DNA from: CAZKNF01 sp964554105
Lineage (GTDB): Bacteria; Bacteroidota; Rhodothermia; Rhodothermales; VXPQ01
DNA length: 64,000 bases
Assembly (NCBI GenBank): GCA_964554105.1
Contig: CAZKNF010000002.1
Span: forward strand, 57,724 to 121,723
Direction of reading: 5' to 3'
In this document: piece after piece, positions 7,646-15,899 of the stretch
Layout of the letters: every line of letters starts with the position of its first letter
Numbering within the stretch: position 1 is the first letter of the stretch
Translations under genes and position numbers: made by a program
The notes under the pieces: model-generated
The model's database searches: none
The model's input: the letters and a program-made list of their open reading frames with translations, nothing else
Told to the model about the DNA's origin: nothing

Positions 7646-9580
7646 CTACTTAATCAGGACGGCCTTCCGCGTGAGGAGGCCCTGCGGCGTGTCCATCCGG
7701 ATTAGATACGCGCCGCTCGACAGACCGGTGGCATCGAACGAAATCTCATGACGTCCGGGCGAAACCGCTCGATCCAGCAGCACGGCAACCTGCCGTCCTG
7801 TAGCGTCAAATACCGTGATCCGCACGTCGCCCTGAACAGGCGCTTCGAATGCGATGTTCGTCACCGGATTGAATGGATTCGGATAGTTCTGGTCGAGCCG
7901 GTACATGTTCGGAAGGGTTCTGTCGGTGTCGTCAACGGCGACAGTGAAGTCCCCCGACACCTCGAAAATTCGCAGCATCGGACGCTGCTCCACCGGATTC
8001 CGCTCACGTACCGTCCGCTCATAGCTCTCTTCTTCTTCATTCCACGTCTCGTCAAAAACTGACAGCGTGTCATTGATGCCGAAGAAAGATGCAGCGACTT
8101 CGGCGATCCCGTCGCCGTCGGCGTCTCCGAGAAACGCGACGCGATTCGGCGTAAGCTCCTCAGCGCGGCCCGGAGGGAATGCGCCGCTGTTGCCTGCATT
8201 CTCGTAATAGGTGGAGGTTACGCCAAGCGAATCACGATGGATGACGTTGAAAAGCGAGTCGTCTGCCGTGACATCGAACTCGATTTCGGAAATGCTGTAA
8301 TTGCCCGCATCCTCCGGATCGCCGCCCTGACCGCCGGTCCACTGCGCGACCCTGAGATACGCCGGATTCTGACCGGCCGTAAGATCCTGGCCGTCAAACC
8401 CGCGCCCCGCACCGATCAGTTCGGGGGTTCCGTCACCGTCGAGGTCGCCGGCATCGATGCCGTAGGCGGTCAGCGGTCCCACCAGATCCAACACGAGCTG
8501 ATCTTCCGTTACCTGCAGCACGTCCTCACCGGACTCATAGTTCATCACCGATACGTACTCGTATACGTTTCCGCCGCTCGCATCGTCGTACCCGTACTCA
8601 CGCGGATAGAAGATTTCATCGTCGCCGTCGTCATTGATGTCGACTACGACGCCGTTGAACCACGAGAGATCGTCGTTGCCGGTCACCTGCAGGTTGATGT
8701 TCGGGTCGCCTTCACCCGGAAATTCGTACGTGTCCTCCTCGATCACATCCACATTCGTGAAGTTGAAGTTATTCCATGCGTGGAGCGAGAGTTCATATGA
8801 ACCGTCGCCGTCGAGGTCGGCCGCATTTACGGCGTACGGGCTGCCGCCGCCTCTATTGACTGGATCTGCATCGCTTCCACGGGTGCTCAATCGAAGCTCC
8901 GTCACGAGCGTTTCGAATCCACTGCCTATATCGCCGTTCACTGAGAGGACGTACCACTCGTCATCTGTGTCATCGTTCGGCCATAGCAGCTCCTGGATCC
9001 CGTCATCATCAACGTCCACGACGCTGAAATTATCAGCCTTAACGAAGATGGGGTTCGGCGTTTCGAATGCATCCGTACCGAATGCGGCAGCCCACGTCGA
9101 TCCATAGTCGTCATCTTCTCCGGTGTGTTCGTAAACGAAGATGCCGGTCCCGCGGTCTGCGATCGGATGGTCCTCCGACTCTACCCAGTTTTGTCCGCTG
9201 ACAAAGATGATCTCCTGGAGACCGTCTCCATCGAGATCACCCGCCGTGGCATAGCGGGCGCCCCGCGTGCCGACGCTGGTTACTTCGTGATAAGGCGTCG
9301 AATAGACCATCTCCCAGTCGCCGTCGCCCCGCACCTCGAAAACGTGGACGCGCTGACCGCCTGAGTAATCGGTCAGAAGCACCTCCACATTGCCGTCATC
9401 ATCCAGATCAAATGGGCCCGTGACGGAAAGCGGGCCGCTAAACTGACCGCCCACCATTTCGTCGGAATACGGCTCAGCAGGGTCATCTGTCAGCGGCGCT
9501 CGGAATACAAAATCGGTCTCCTGCGCGACGGCGCTGCCTGTGATGAGAAGCGTAGCGAGGACGATGGAAGCAATTCGCAT
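7646..9580 (-). CDS. secreted FG-GAP/VCBS repeat protein with type IX secretion sorting domain
   Basis: A 644-residue exported protein. The ATG at 9580 is chosen over an upstream in-frame ATG at 9748 because it begins a classic signal peptide (MRIASIVLATLLITGSAVAQ, cleavage near residue 20). The body holds about seven calcium-binding-type aspartate repeats of the DxDxDGxxE kind (for example DLDDDGNVEVLL, DLDGDGLQEIIF, DLDGDGSYELSL and DADGDGIAEVAA). These fold as FG-GAP/VCBS beta-propeller blades. The last 80 residues form a Por-secretion sorting domain starting QNYPNPFNPVTNI and ending in KAVLIK. The protein is expected at the cell surface or outside the cell after type IX export. Its function is unknown; binding or matrix roles are inference. 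It is divergent from the blaI-like gene. Confidence 0.85.
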   Translation of the reverse strand: MRIASIVLATLLITGSAVAQETDFVFRAPLTDDPAEPYSDEMVGGQFSGPLSVTGPFDLDDDGNVEVLLTDYSGGQRVHVFEVRGDGDWEMVYSTPYHEVTSVGTRGARYATAGDLDGDGLQEIIFVSGQNWVESEDHPIADRGTGIFVYEHTGEDDDYGSTWAAAFGTDAFETPNPIFVKADNFSVVDVDDDGIQELLWPNDDTDDEWYVLSVNGDIGSGFETLVTELRLSTRGSDADPVNRGGGSPYAVNAADLDGDGSYELSLHAWNNFNFTNVDVIEEDTYEFPGEGDPNINLQVTGNDDLSWFNGVVVDINDDGDDEIFYPREYGYDDASGGNVYEYVSVMNYESGEDVLQVTEDQLVLDLVGPLTAYGIDAGDLDGDGTPELIGAGRGFDGQDLTAGQNPAYLRVAQWTGGQGGDPEDAGNYSISEIEFDVTADDSLFNVIHRDSLGVTSTYYENAGNSGAFPPGRAEELTPNRVAFLGDADGDGIAEVAASFFGINDTLSVFDETWNEEEESYERTVRERNPVEQRPMLRIFEVSGDFTVAVDDTDRTLPNMYRLDQNYPNPFNPVTNIAFEAPVQGDVRITVFDATGRQVAVLLDRAVSPGRHEISFDATGLSSGAYLIRMDTPQGLLTRKAVLIK

Positions 9581-9741
9581 GAGTACAACCGGAGAATGTG
9601 GAGGATTTGTGATATGCGAAAATACGCGCGCGGCGGTACTAAGACAATGGAAAGCCCGAGAGTCGCGCCTGCCTCTGCCGCGGAGACCCTCATATGGGTC
9701 CGCCATCTGTAACAGAGTTGTAAGTGTTCTGCGGTTCGGAG

Positions 9742-9770
9742 TTGACACCGCCGTAGCTCTTTCCTATTAT
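9742..9770 (+). promoter_or_regulatory. near-consensus sigma-70 promoter of the blaI/M56 operon
   Basis: TTGACA at 9742..9747 is followed, after exactly 17 bases, by TATTAT at 9765..9770. This is almost the textbook housekeeping promoter and lies 38 bases before the ATG at 9809. The -10 hexamer is overlapped by the dyads annotated next. The main Bacteroidota promoter consensus differs (TTTG and TAnnTTTG), so this form is notable. Confidence 0.65.
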
Positions 9771-9794
9771 GATGATCGTACTATCATCATAGTA
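9765..9794. promoter_or_regulatory. putative BlaI-type operators (two adjoining dyads)
   Basis: The perfect 16-bp dyad TACTATCATCATAGTA (9779..9794) has the TACTA...TAGTA ends expected of BlaI/MecI operators. A second, imperfect 16-bp site, TATTATGATGATCGTA (9765..9780), overlaps it by two bases and covers the -10 hexamer. The block can also be read as the inverted repeat TATGATGAT-CGTACT-ATCATCATA (9768..9791). Position and sequence suggest autorepression by the product of the gene at 9809. Confidence 0.65.
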
Positions 9795-9808
9795 ATTATT
9801 CTCGAATC

Positions 9809-10207
9809 ATGAAGCGACGATCGCTTTCGCCCCTGGGAGAGACGGAAATGGAGGTGCTGCACCTCGTCTGGGAGCTCGACCGCGCCACGGTTGCCGAAGT
9901 GCGCGACCGAATTCTGGCGAACAGGAACGTCGCGTACACGACCGTGATGACCGTAATGAAGAATTTAGCCGACAAAGGCTTCCTCAAGTACGAGAAGGAA
10001 GGCAACGCGTACGTGTATTTCCCGAGTCGTGACGCAGACGAGGTACGGCACAGCCTCCTTCACGGACTGCTTCGGAAAGTCTTCAAGGGGTCCCCCACGG
10101 CGCTCGTGCAGACACTCGTCAAGTACGAGGAGCTGACTGAGAAGCAGCGGCTCGAGATTATCGACTTGATCCGCGATCTCGAGGAGGAAGAAAATGGGCG
10201 TACTTAA
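9809..10207 (+). CDS. BlaI/MecI-family winged-helix repressor
   Basis: A 132-residue repressor. The N-terminal half is the family's winged helix: LSPLGETEMEVLHLVWEL, then TVAEVRDRI and the recognition-helix region VAYTTVMTVMKNLADKGFL. The C-terminal half is the dimerisation region, which in BlaI/MecI is cut by the partner metalloprotease. It is followed at once by an M56 peptidase gene, the normal partner arrangement, with a 14-base overlap. A near-consensus promoter and adjoining dyads lie just upstream, so autoregulation is likely. No beta-lactamase gene is in the window, so resistance is not implied; in the Bacteroidota such pairs control varied targets. Confidence 0.92.
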   Translation: MKRRSLSPLGETEMEVLHLVWELDRATVAEVRDRILANRNVAYTTVMTVMKNLADKGFLKYEKEGNAYVYFPSRDADEVRHSLLHGLLRKVFKGSPTALVQTLVKYEELTEKQRLEIIDLIRDLEEEENGRT

Positions 10208-11858
10208 TCTTCTACATGAACTCGGACATTGGAGCATTGCGGCTGTCTGGGTGCCCGTACTCGTCTGGTCGCTCGTCGCGCTTGCAGCATCCGCCCTTCT
10301 ACTTCGAAGTAGCGGACGCGCCGTACACGTGAAGTATCGGATCGTGACGGCTATCATCGCATCGCTCCCATGCGGGCTCCTCGCGGCACAGCTGCTCGCT
10401 CCGGGGATCGCCGGCGATACGTCGGGGGGATTGCTTGCCCTACCGGAAGTGGTAATCCAGGCAGGTACCGATTCCCGGGATGGTGGCGTATTGGCCTGGA
10501 CGGTCTTCCACACGGCTGGTCTCTTGCTGGTCGCCTCCGTTCTTGCGGCTCTGTGGCGGGGCGGTTTACTCGTTGCCGGCTGTGTGCGACTGCGCAGATT
10601 GAACCAGATGCTTCCTTATGAAAGGGACACGCGAATCCGCGACATGCTTGAATCGCTCGCGGCGGAATTGGGAATTTCGCGCACGATCCGGGTGGCGCTG
10701 TCCGCGCACGCCCGTGCCCCAATGACGTTCGGATGGCGGCATCCCGTCATCGTACTGCCCTCCGACCTGGCCGACACGCCGGAAGACATGAGGCTCACGC
10801 TTCTCCACGAACTCGTGCATATTCGACGGCATGATTACGCCGTTCACTGGTTCGAGCAGATCGTTGGTGCCGCATTCTTCATCCATCCACTCGTCGCGAT
10901 CCTGCGGCGCGAATCGTCGCTGTTGCGCGAGACGTCTTGCGACGCCGACGTGGTGAGCATCGCGGGCGGCCGGGCGCACTATGCACGCCTCCTCTACCGT
11001 TTTTCGACGACACGTGCGAACGCGTGGACTATGGCCGTCGGAATCTCGCTACAGGAAAACCATCTACAAAAACGTATCTCCGCCATGAAAGACTTTGTCG
11101 ATTTCTCCCGAATCACGGCGATCAAACGTATCGGAATCCTCCTCGCCCTGCTGCTCTTCGGAGCTTCCGCCGTACTCGTAGCCTGCTCGGAACAGTTCGT
11201 CACAACGGATCCGCAGGCGTCTGACGAGGCACAGACGGCGGAAGGAGTGCCCGACACGGCAGCTCAGGAGGAAAACCCCGATATCTTCGTCGTGGTCGAG
11301 GAAATGCCGAAGCTCGTGGGGGGTCTTCAGAGCGTCCAGGAAAATCTCAGGTACCCTGAACTCGCGATGAAAGCCGGAGTGGAGGGACGTGTGATCGTGC
11401 AGTTCGTCGTCGACGAGAAGGGTGCCGTGCAGGATCTCAAGGTCGTCCGAGGTATCGGAAGCGGGCTCGATGCCGCAGCCTTGAAGGCCGTTGAATCGGC
11501 AGCCTTCGAGCCCGGTCGACAGAGGGGAGAGCCCGTCAAAGTAAAGATGTCGCTGCCTATTACGTTCAAACTGCCGGGATCTACCGAAAACACAGGGAAC
11601 CGAACGGAAGCTACAGGAAGTGGGTCGATTGAAATCTCATACAATATTTCGGGCAACGCCGTGCGCGGTCGCGTCGTCGACTCGAATTCCAAGGATGGGC
11701 TCGCCGGTGTCAATCTATCGGTTGAGGGGACAGCTATCGGCGCGGTCTCCGGACCGAGCGGTGAATTTACCTTACGTCTCGAATCTGCCGAGAAACCCGC
11801 TGCACTGCGAGCGTCTCATCCCGACTACCAGCCGGTCTTTCTACAGAATATCAAGTGA
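10194..11858 (+). CDS. M56-family sensor peptidase fused to TonB C-terminal and CarboxypepD_reg-like domains
   Basis: A 554-residue BlaR1/MecR1-type integral membrane metallopeptidase. Predicted membrane helices lie at about 15-37, 48-70, 105-130 and 313-331. The zinc motif HELVH is at 205-209 in LLHELVHIRRHD, with E246 in RETSCDADVV a likely third ligand. After the last helix the periplasmic part lacks the penicillin-binding sensor of BlaR1. It has instead a TonB C-terminal domain (about 370-460, GGLQSVQENLRYPELAMKAG onward) and a carboxypeptidase-regulatory-like beta sandwich (about 490-550). It presumably senses an envelope signal and inactivates the upstream repressor. The ATG lies inside the repressor gene, so the pair is translationally coupled. 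The ligand is unknown. M56-TonB proteins are known in this phylum. Confidence 0.88.
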   Translation: MGVLNLLHELGHWSIAAVWVPVLVWSLVALAASALLLRSSGRAVHVKYRIVTAIIASLPCGLLAAQLLAPGIAGDTSGGLLALPEVVIQAGTDSRDGGVLAWTVFHTAGLLLVASVLAALWRGGLLVAGCVRLRRLNQMLPYERDTRIRDMLESLAAELGISRTIRVALSAHARAPMTFGWRHPVIVLPSDLADTPEDMRLTLLHELVHIRRHDYAVHWFEQIVGAAFFIHPLVAILRRESSLLRETSCDADVVSIAGGRAHYARLLYRFSTTRANAWTMAVGISLQENHLQKRISAMKDFVDFSRITAIKRIGILLALLLFGASAVLVACSEQFVTTDPQASDEAQTAEGVPDTAAQEENPDIFVVVEEMPKLVGGLQSVQENLRYPELAMKAGVEGRVIVQFVVDEKGAVQDLKVVRGIGSGLDAAALKAVESAAFEPGRQRGEPVKVKMSLPITFKLPGSTENTGNRTEATGSGSIEISYNISGNAVRGRVVDSNSKDGLAGVNLSVEGTAIGAVSGPSGEFTLRLESAEKPAALRASHPDYQPVFLQNIK

Positions 11859-11879
11859 TTCTAGTGCAATCCAGATTGT

Positions 11880-14408
11880 TTACTGTACCCGGTAGCGCAG
11901 ACTGAAGAAAACGTGCCGGGTCGCAGACGGGAAGAACTGAGGTCCCGACGGACCCACGTTGCCGAAGAGCAGCACCTTCCGATCGAGCGCGTTGACCACG
12001 TCTACCGACAGGCGGAGCCCGCGCGCGAAGGGAGGCTCGTAGTGCATCGACGCGTTTACGAGCACATACGGATCGACGACCAGATCATCCGACTTCTCGC
12101 CACCGGGCAGACGGCCGGCTGAATTGTCGACGTACTGCTTCCCGGCATACTTCGCATCGACTCGAAGCATCGCCCCACCGCGTCGAATGACCGTGCCCAG
12201 GTTCGCCATCCGCTCAGGAAAGCCTGCGATCGGATTGCCGTCGCGCTCGAACGTCTCCGGTGATCCGTCTGTACCCGCCGCGAACTCGGTGAAATGCACG
12301 AAGCGGTTGCGGCTGATGGTTGCGTTGCCGAACACGTCGATCCACCTGGCCACGCGAACCGTCGACTCGATCTCCAATCCGACGTGCCGGGTTCGGTCTG
12401 CATTGCCGCTGCGCGGCACACCGAACTGATCGAGACCACCGCTCGGCACGATTTCGTCTTCAAATTCCATCCAGAAGCCGTTCGCGGCAAGCCGGGTCCA
12501 CGTTGTTTCTAACTCGGAGCCCACTTCAATGTCGAGAAGGCGCTCGTGTGTGACGAGCGGGCGGTCGAAATCGAATTCGCCGGCCTGGTTACGTTCAAAT
12601 CGCGGTTCAAAGCCGGCCCCCGCCTCTTCGCCGTCGTAGAGCGACTTGAGACGCGGTTCTCGATGCGCAAGCGCGATGCTCGCATACGCGCTGAGTGGAC
12701 GATCCGGATGCAGCGTCACACCCAGTCGCGGATTGATGAACGTGTACGGCTTCCGGAATTCATTCCCGAAAAAGCGCTCATCGAAGACTCTGTAGTGGCG
12801 GTACGTGAGCTGGACATCCGCCTGCACAGCGAACAAATCGCCGAGCCGCATCAGATGTTGACCGTAAACGGACGAGATCGCCTTCTCGCCGCGGAATGTA
12901 TAGACGCGAACGTCGCTTTCGCCGCCGACGACCGAATCCGGAATACCCGCGGCCTCCTGGATGCGTCCCCAACGCTCCGATCGGTGCAGTCGCACCTCGC
13001 TTCCAACGGTCGTTTCACCTTGGTCGTGGCGGACGGTGACGTGGGGAAGCCATCCAACCTGCCACTGGTCCAGATATGCACGAAAAAGTAGCTCCACTCC
13101 CGGCGCCGTAATGAAGAGCGGCAATGCGCGCTCGTCCGCTGATAGATCGCCGAACTCCGCTGGAAGACGCAGGTAGTCGGCCGACCTAAACGTGCCGCCG
13201 AAGTCGAAATAACCCTCACCCTTCACCCAAAAGAGCGCCTGGTGCAGGCCTACGCCGGGAGCAATATCCCAGTCATGCAGCAACTCGACGTGCGGCTGAT
13301 GAAATGATTCGACGTCCTCCGTTACCGAGCTGAAATTGTACCTTCGGTCGATCTCGACACCGAATACATCCGTGACGGTCGACTCATTGGCGGCCTTAGG
13401 AATGCCGCCGAACGCAAGCCCGTCGCGCTGCGGTCCGCCATACGTCTGGATCGTTAGTACGGATCGATCACCGTATCTGGTGACGCCTGCGAAGAACCGG
13501 TAATACTCGCTCCACGACCAGTCCCGATAACCGTCCGACAGAAGCCGGCTGAAGCGCCCGAAAGCGGTGTACTTGCCGCCCATCAAACCCGTATTGGCCT
13601 CGATGGTATATCGCTGCGTGTCGTACGTCCCGCCACCGACTTCGGCTTCCGCGTATGGATACGGCTTGTATGGCCGCGCTACGATATTTATCGCCCCCCC
13701 GATCGCCGTTGGGCCGTAAAATGAGGATCCGGCGCCGCGCTGTACCTGGATGTCTTCGACGGCGCCCTGCAGATCGAAGAAGTTGATCCAGAATACGTTG
13801 AAGTCTTCGGGATCGTTCTGCGGAATGCCGTTCACTGAAACGGCGACCCGGCGCTGGTCGAACCCGCGCATTCGCAGCGTCGAGTAGCCGATGCCGTTGC
13901 CGTTTTCCGAATGATGCGTAATCGACGGCAACGTCGAGAGCAGCACGGGGAGATCCTTCATCGACGGCTGCTGCTCGAGTTCGCGCACCGTCATGTTTGA
14001 GAAGGTAATTGGATTCAAGCTTCGCTGGGCTCTGGAGGCCGTCACGACGACTTCGTCCTGAGGGAGCGCACGCGATTCGAGCACGATCTCAAGCTCAATG
14101 GGCCGCGCTTGCTGAAGGTCGAGCACGCGCCGTTCCTTAGCGAAGCCGACGTAGGTGACGACAAGTTCGTAGCGCCCCTGCCCTACATCGCTGATCTGAA
14201 ACCATCCCCTGTGATCGGCCGCCGTTCCGAATCGTGGACGCCCCAAAGCCTCCAGCACGACCGTCGCACCTGGCAGCGGCCGCCCGGCTTCATCTATGAC
14301 GAGACCGGAGACGCTGCCCTCTTGCGCGGTAGCAGGCACTGTCGACGCAGTAGTAAGAAGGATCGCGAGAATGCCTGCGACTGCGCAGCGAACAGGTTCG
14401 TACGTCAT
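11880..14408 (-). CDS. TonB-dependent outer-membrane receptor, probably for thiamine or a precursor
   Basis: An 842-residue receptor. The ATG at 14408 is chosen because it starts a signal peptide (MTYEPVRCAVAGILAILL, with cleavage near ATAQ/E). It is followed by a carboxypeptidase-like N-terminal domain (about 30-110, GLVIDEAGRPLPGATVVLE), a plug with VVTASRAQRSLNPITFSN and RGAGSSFYGPTAIGGAINIV, and a beta-barrel ending with the expected terminal strand VFFSLRYRVQ. Substrate inference comes from the TPP riboswitch directly upstream on the same strand. TPP-controlled outer-membrane receptors have been predicted in Bacteroidota to import thiamine. It converges on the M56/TonB gene with only 21 bases between stops. 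A free ATG at 14504 is rejected since it leaves a long non-signal leader. Confidence 0.9.
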   Translation of the reverse strand: MTYEPVRCAVAGILAILLTTASTVPATAQEGSVSGLVIDEAGRPLPGATVVLEALGRPRFGTAADHRGWFQISDVGQGRYELVVTYVGFAKERRVLDLQQARPIELEIVLESRALPQDEVVVTASRAQRSLNPITFSNMTVRELEQQPSMKDLPVLLSTLPSITHHSENGNGIGYSTLRMRGFDQRRVAVSVNGIPQNDPEDFNVFWINFFDLQGAVEDIQVQRGAGSSFYGPTAIGGAINIVARPYKPYPYAEAEVGGGTYDTQRYTIEANTGLMGGKYTAFGRFSRLLSDGYRDWSWSEYYRFFAGVTRYGDRSVLTIQTYGGPQRDGLAFGGIPKAANESTVTDVFGVEIDRRYNFSSVTEDVESFHQPHVELLHDWDIAPGVGLHQALFWVKGEGYFDFGGTFRSADYLRLPAEFGDLSADERALPLFITAPGVELLFRAYLDQWQVGWLPHVTVRHDQGETTVGSEVRLHRSERWGRIQEAAGIPDSVVGGESDVRVYTFRGEKAISSVYGQHLMRLGDLFAVQADVQLTYRHYRVFDERFFGNEFRKPYTFINPRLGVTLHPDRPLSAYASIALAHREPRLKSLYDGEEAGAGFEPRFERNQAGEFDFDRPLVTHERLLDIEVGSELETTWTRLAANGFWMEFEDEIVPSGGLDQFGVPRSGNADRTRHVGLEIESTVRVARWIDVFGNATISRNRFVHFTEFAAGTDGSPETFERDGNPIAGFPERMANLGTVIRRGGAMLRVDAKYAGKQYVDNSAGRLPGGEKSDDLVVDPYVLVNASMHYEPPFARGLRLSVDVVNALDRKVLLFGNVGPSGPQFFPSATRHVFFSLRYRVQ

Positions 14409-14531
14409 TACATCGTGAAAGTAAATCCGAAAAAAAGCCCGACATCTCATCGATGTGGGGCGCGGATATCCTTCGTGATGCTGACGCTGTCCTCCTCGAT
14501 GCACAAAGCTCGCGAACGAAGCGACACACTG

Positions 14532-14611
14532 TTTCCCTACGCCGGTGTGAGCCGGGTCAGGTTCGAAGGGTATTATCTCAGCCCCGGAAGAAAATCCACC
14601 GGGACACCCCC
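14532..14611 (-). promoter_or_regulatory. TPP (THI-element) riboswitch
   Basis: Read on the reverse strand, this stretch has the conserved blocks of the thiamine pyrophosphate aptamer in the right order: GGGGTGTCCC (P1/P2 side), GGGGCTGAGATAATACCC (pyrimidine-sensing arm), GAACCTGACCCGGCT with pairing partner ACCGGCGTAGGGAA (pyrophosphate arm and P1 closing strand). It lies 123 bases upstream of the ATG at 14408. The expression platform is probably within 14409..14531; I did not resolve a terminator or sequestor there. It should switch the TonB-dependent receptor off when TPP is plentiful. Confidence 0.93.
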
Positions 14612-14780
14612 ACAGTCAGAGACTGCCCTAAGGCAAAGATCAAATCTTGAACAATATAATCCTGCGACCGTGATTTCCCAGCCTCGTTCAGATGAAGCCC
14701 GGATGAAGCCCACGCGAACCCGTGCGAACTTCAGTCGTACTTCAGACAGTTCCTCGTCTCGCTCGACACAGGTACTTTAC

Positions 14781-14787
14781 AGGAAGG
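14781..14787 (+). promoter_or_regulatory. Shine-Dalgarno deciding the msrP start
   Basis: AGGAAGG ends six bases before the ATG at 14794. It favours that start over the upstream in-frame start at 14722, which would bury the Tat signal. Confidence 0.6.
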
Positions 14788-14793
14788 TACACC

Positions 14794-15822
14794 ATGTCTC
14801 ACATCATCATACCACCGGACTGGCAGGCAAGTGAAAACGACGTGACGCCGGAAGGCACGTATCGTGACCGGCGGCGGTTTATCAAGCAGATGGGGCTGGG
14901 AGCGGTGGGACTTGCAACCGCTACAATAGGAGCCTGCACGGATGAGGTGCGCGGAAACGGTTCGACGGTCGACGGACCACTCGATACCATTCCGAGCGAT
15001 GCGCCGAAAGCTGGACTTCCCGCGGCACGCAATGAGACTTTCGAGGTGCCCGAGCGGGAGGTAACAGATCGACTCAAGGCATCAGGATATAACAACTTTT
15101 ACGAGTTCGACGCCACGCGGAAGGAAATATGGCCTCTGACTGAGGATTACGATCCATTTCCGATGACGATCGAGGTTCGTGGTTTGGTCGAGAAGAGATT
15201 GAAACTGGACGTCGCTGATCTCATCCGAGAAATGGATCTCGAGGAACGCATCTATCGGTTCCGCTGCGTGGAAGCCTGGGCGATGACCGTTCCCTGGACC
15301 GGATTTCCTCTCAAGACGCTCGTCGAACGGTGCCGACCCCTTTCGCGAGCGACTCACGTGCGGTTCGTTTCAGTGAACCGGCCGCGGGAGATGCCGGGCA
15401 TCGAAAGCCAGCACTGGTATCCGTGGCCTTACTATGAGGCCCTGAGAATGGACGAAGCCATGAACGATCTCGCATTCGTTGCGACGGGGATGTATGGGGC
15501 CCCGCTTCCGAAACAGAATGGATCGCCGCTCCGACTCGCGCTCCCGTGGAAGTATGGCTACAAAGGTCCCAAAGCGTTCGTACGAATCGAGTTCACGGAC
15601 GAGCAGCCGCCAACTTTTTGGAATGATCTACAGCCGAAAGAGTACGGCTTTCTCTCGAACGTCAATCCGAATATCCCCCATCCCCGCTGGAGCCAGGCGA
15701 CCGAAAGACTTCTGAACAATGACGAGCGCGTGCCAACCAGGCTCTTCAACGGATACGACGACTGGGTGGCCGACCTGTACCCCGATGAGCCGCGAGAGCC
15801 GGGCGGACCGATGGCGAGGTGA
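14794..15822 (+). CDS. msrP: periplasmic methionine sulfoxide reductase, molybdopterin catalytic subunit MsrP (YedY)
   Basis: A 342-residue sulfite-oxidase-fold molybdoenzyme that repairs oxidised methionines in periplasmic proteins. The N-terminus holds a twin-arginine signal RRRFIK (26-31) followed by a hydrophobic stretch ending near GACTDE. The single molybdenum-ligating cysteine is C158 in RFRCVEAWAMTVPWTGFPL. The downstream blocks SPLRLALPWKYGYKGPK and FWNDLQPKEYGFLSNVNPN match the family closely. Start at 14794 is supported by AGGAAGG upstream. The usual haem-b membrane partner MsrQ (YedZ) is not adjacent: the next gene, convergent at 15900, is an unrelated small membrane protein. The electron donor is therefore not evident here. 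Confidence 0.94.
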   Translation: MSHIIIPPDWQASENDVTPEGTYRDRRRFIKQMGLGAVGLATATIGACTDEVRGNGSTVDGPLDTIPSDAPKAGLPAARNETFEVPEREVTDRLKASGYNNFYEFDATRKEIWPLTEDYDPFPMTIEVRGLVEKRLKLDVADLIREMDLEERIYRFRCVEAWAMTVPWTGFPLKTLVERCRPLSRATHVRFVSVNRPREMPGIESQHWYPWPYYEALRMDEAMNDLAFVATGMYGAPLPKQNGSPLRLALPWKYGYKGPKAFVRIEFTDEQPPTFWNDLQPKEYGFLSNVNPNIPHPRWSQATERLLNNDERVPTRLFNGYDDWVADLYPDEPREPGGPMAR

Positions 15823-15899
15823 GGTGTCGTCGCTTCGCTCTGGGATGCAGCGCACCGAGATGAAGGATCGTGCGTGAGACATTCGTGGTGCGCGAGACG

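Noticed and set aside
14566..14580. GGTTCGAAGG sequence resembling a tRNA T-arm
   Set aside because: It belongs to the conserved GAACCTGA block of the TPP riboswitch on the other strand; no acceptor or anticodon arms fit.
14109..14834. Plus-strand frame running through the riboswitch and into msrP
   Set aside because: It is antisense to the receptor start and TPP riboswitch, with no protein-like sequence.
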